Positions 61,392 through 64,000 of a DNA stretch of 64,000 nt are shown here, piece by piece. The notes beneath the pieces were generated by a model, which did no database searches, was not told the DNA's origin, and saw only the letters and a list, made by a program, of their open reading frames with translations. This DNA is from Scortum barcoo. Lineage: Eukaryota > Chordata > Actinopteri > Centrarchiformes > Terapontidae. The stretch lies in the NCBI GenBank assembly GCA_023238725.1, contig CM041535.1, positions 526,001-590,000 of the forward strand, read 5' to 3'. How positions within the stretch are numbered: the stretch's first letter is position 1; each line of letters opens with the position of its first letter. Made by a program: the position numbers and the translations under genes.

Positions 61392-63351
61392 ATGCCACAG
61401 CCCAGAATGATGCTGGTGGTAACGGGAGATGATTTCGGCTACTGTCCCAGGAGGAACCAGGGGATTGTGGACTGCTTCCAGGCTGGAGGAATTTCCAATG
61501 TGTCACTGCTGGTTAATGCTTCTGCTGCCAAAGAGGCAGCAGATCTGGCTAAAAGGTAATGTAGGTGCTGATTAAGTGCTGTTGGACTATGCTGTGTATG
61601 TAATCCTCACACCTCAAAGCCACTAAAAACAGCAGGTTCAAGGCTCAAGGTTTTGTCATTATACAATGCGGGATTATGCAATGAAATGCAACGATTGAAT
61701 ATGTGTCAGCAGATATTCAGATATTTAAGTTAGAGTAGAATATGAACAATAATGTATTACTCTAAGGTACAGCGGCTCGCTGCTGTATCTGCAAGCGCCG
61801 CCACTACAAAGTGGTGATGTACCCGGCCGTGTTCCCATTGGTTGTTTGTCTGGCCAACTAGCATATCAACAGTCAATGACATTTTGTTTGCAGCCTAAAT
61901 CAGAAAAGCAAAGGTTTGCTTGTACAGTTTGATTTCGCACCAGGTGTAAACAGATGAATTCCATATGATAAATAGAACGAGCCTTTCCTAACCAGATTGT
62001 GGCACACAGTCAGAGACAGGCACACATTTGGAGACTGAGTAAAAAAGCCCTGCATTTTGGTTATAAGAACTGTGTATATATACAGTTTTAGATACCTAAG
62101 AATGCCAAATACACAACATTCTAGGTTCTATTTTGAAATTATACCAATGAATAAATACCCCAAATATGCTGTCAGCAGTAGATTGTGTCATTTGTATCTG
62201 AATTTATGCTTAGTTTAGAGTATCCTATTGAACAATTGCACAATAATGCTACTATACTGTGATCATGATTGTACCAGAGGAAATTGTTTTTTACTAAATG
62301 AAAGCTATTTTGTACTGAGTTGTGTGCTTTTGTAACTTACTATGACTAACTACTGTGACTAAAAAACAAAACAAAACACATGCCCATTGTCTCTCAGTCA
62401 TGGCAAATGTTCAGGCGGACACTGGGGAGGTTCAAGCAAGTAGGGAAATTCTTTACATTGATTAAGTTAAGGTAAGGAAATTTTCAAAATAAATTGAATT
62501 TAAATAAATCATAAATGGTCCACACACTGATCTGGGAAATGAGGAAAATACAATTGGCTGTCACACTAACCTCTCCAGGCCAGTTTTCCTACTTCTGTGT
62601 ACAGCTGACACAGCTAGCCTACAGAATCATCTCACCGCACATTTGTATCCCAATTTTTGCACATCTGGCACAATGTGCATATATGAAAAAACTGTCAGTA
62701 TTCCCTCACCATCAGCTACACATTGGATGTTCAGTAAAACACACAATGCACAAAGCACACCAATGCATGTGCTCCCCTGTACACTCAAAAGATTCACAAC
62801 TGCCGTCCAGAAAGGTTTGTGCATTTTGACTAACAGCACAATGGCAACCTGGTTGGTTAACAGCGACACTTTGAAGTGGTAACTCACCACAGACCAGATC
62901 ATCCTCCACCTGTTACACTGTCAAACACTCGTCCACCCTCTGACCCCACCCCATGTGGCTTCAGAGGGAGGATTTTGTCAGTCTTTGCCTTTTTTTTGGC
63001 ATAATTAATATTTTAAACAAATATGCCATTTCATAATCTAGTATTATTGGCATTATTCTCTTTGATGTCCAGTATTTTCTGACAAAAGGGTGTGCTAGAC
63101 AATTTCTTGCTAAAGACATATGAGCTTAGAAACTGTCAGATATTTTCAACCTTCATCCCACAAAATGACAGAAGTTTCTCTTTTTTGTGAGGCACAACAT
63201 TCCCATCGGCCTCCATGCCAACCTGTCAGAGGGCATTCCAGTGTGTCAGAGCCTTCGGCAGGCCTCCACGTTGATTAACCAACGTGGCTTTTTCCATGGG
63301 AAGATGGGCTTCCGTCATGCCCTGGAGAGAGGTCAGCTCAGCATGAAACAG
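61392..63351 (+). CDS. ydjc: YDJC, carbohydrate deacetylase family protein (first two coding exons; continues beyond window)
   Basis: Exon 1 (acceptor at 61378-61379, ATG at 61392, coding to 61555) and exon 2 (63192-63351) join in phase to about 108 residues of a protein that is roughly 320 long in human. The YdjC family acts on chito-oligosaccharide-like sugars in bacteria; the role of the vertebrate member is poorly known. Visible features are MMLVVTGDDFGYCPRRNQGIVDCF with the metal-site DD at residues 13-14, SLLVNASAAKEAADLAKR, and IGLHANLSEG with the metal-site His at 63, then GFFHGKMGFRHAL. The intron donor after 63351 is GTACAC. No further exon appears in the last 650 bp, which is mostly LINE sequence. 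The gene is not broken; it is cut by the window edge. Confidence 0.93.
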
Positions 63352-63660
63352 GTACACTGCTCCAAAGCCCATTGTTTGCCTTGCTTGAACTCACATAGTT
63401 CTGTTGTATGCATGTATTAATGGGACCATAGACCTGTAAATAGTTGAAATGGGCATGATTTATCCAGATGTGGACCTGAATCAAATGTGTTTATGCTTAT
63501 GTTTATTTGTAAAGAAATGCAACAAAATTAATACAGTGAAATAAAACAGTGAATACAATGCAATCTGCAAATATAGCATAAACTGTCAAACTTAAGTCTT
63601 TAGAAAGAAGAAAATAGAAGTAAAACCACCATGAGAAAAATCAATCAGGGAAGAGCAGGG

Positions 63661-64000
63661 GATAAGGTGTCTGCTTCGTGATCAACAACAATTGGTGTGG
63701 AGATTATTTCTACGGGCTGTTCTCCCCGGACCTGGAGCACCTCATGATCAGATGCCGGCCTTATTATCTCCCAAGGGAGTTTAGATTGGTCGTCATGCCA
63801 GCAGTGTATGTTCCACCAGACGTGGACACCAACAAGGCTATGGACAAGCTGTATGGACTTATCGACAGTACAGAGACCTCACGGCTGGAGGCTGCATTTA
63901 TTTTAGCCGAAGATTTTAACAACGCCAGCCTGAGGAACGTCCTGCAGAGATATCACCAACACATCAAGTGTCCTACACATGGTGAGAACACACTCGATCA
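63661..64000 (+). mobile_element. L2/CR1-like LINE endonuclease fragment (cut by window end)
   Basis: An uninterrupted frame from 63661 to the end encodes an apurinic-endonuclease-like stretch: NNNWCGDYFYGLFSPDLEHL, CRPYYLPREF, PAVYVPPDVDTNKA, ILAEDFNNASLRNVLQRYHQ, CPTHGENTLD. The usual G-D-F-N motif is changed to E-D-F-N. It probably lies in YDJC intron 2. Confidence 0.8.

Overview
The window looks like nuclear DNA of a ray-finned (teleost) fish. It holds intron-split genes with GT-AG (one GC-AG) splice sites. Their products match the vertebrate proteins CCDC125, RAD17, AK6 and YDJC. Between them lies a dense load of Tc1-like, hAT-like and LINE relics typical of fish genomes. The species cannot be fixed from the sequence; a percomorph is plausible.

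Layout. Positions 1-15,700 are a gene-poor flank with repeat relics and no gene I can defend. CCDC125 runs on the minus strand (11 coding exons, 30,527 down to 15,700, plus a probable non-coding first exon near 32,800-32,990). RAD17 follows in the same orientation (16 coding exons, 46,438 down to 34,020, about 642 residues). AK6 is on the plus strand (5 coding exons, 49,730-53,898, 174 residues). RAD17 and AK6 lie head to head, as I recall for the human 5q13 locus. The gap between their start codons is 3.3 kb here, and a decayed I/Nimb-like LINE fills part of it, ending about 180 bp upstream of the AK6 ATG. The first two coding exons of YDJC (plus strand, from 61,392) close the window; the rest of that gene lies beyond it.

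Mobile DNA is the other main content. A 450-570 bp MITE family with TIR TGGCCCTTTTCCACTAG occurs as three complete copies and two fragments. Two complete copies sit inside LINE reading frames, and the frames resume exactly if the MITE plus one 3-bp repeat is removed. This establishes the target-site duplication as 3 bp. A 1.27-kb hAT-like element with a perfect 8-bp duplication lies in the last CCDC125 intron. A LINE with a 13-bp duplication, both ends present and its interior deleted lies at 55,755-58,073. Ty3/Gypsy, L2-like and Tc1-like fragments make up the rest.

The four genes do not form one pathway. RAD17 loads the 9-1-1 checkpoint clamp. AK6 is a nuclear adenylate kinase/ATPase linked to ribosome assembly. 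CCDC125 is a coiled-coil protein linked to cell motility. YDJC is a carbohydrate-deacetylase family protein. I found no new multi-gene system. The best new material is the MITE family, whose insertion mechanism can be read from the nested copies.
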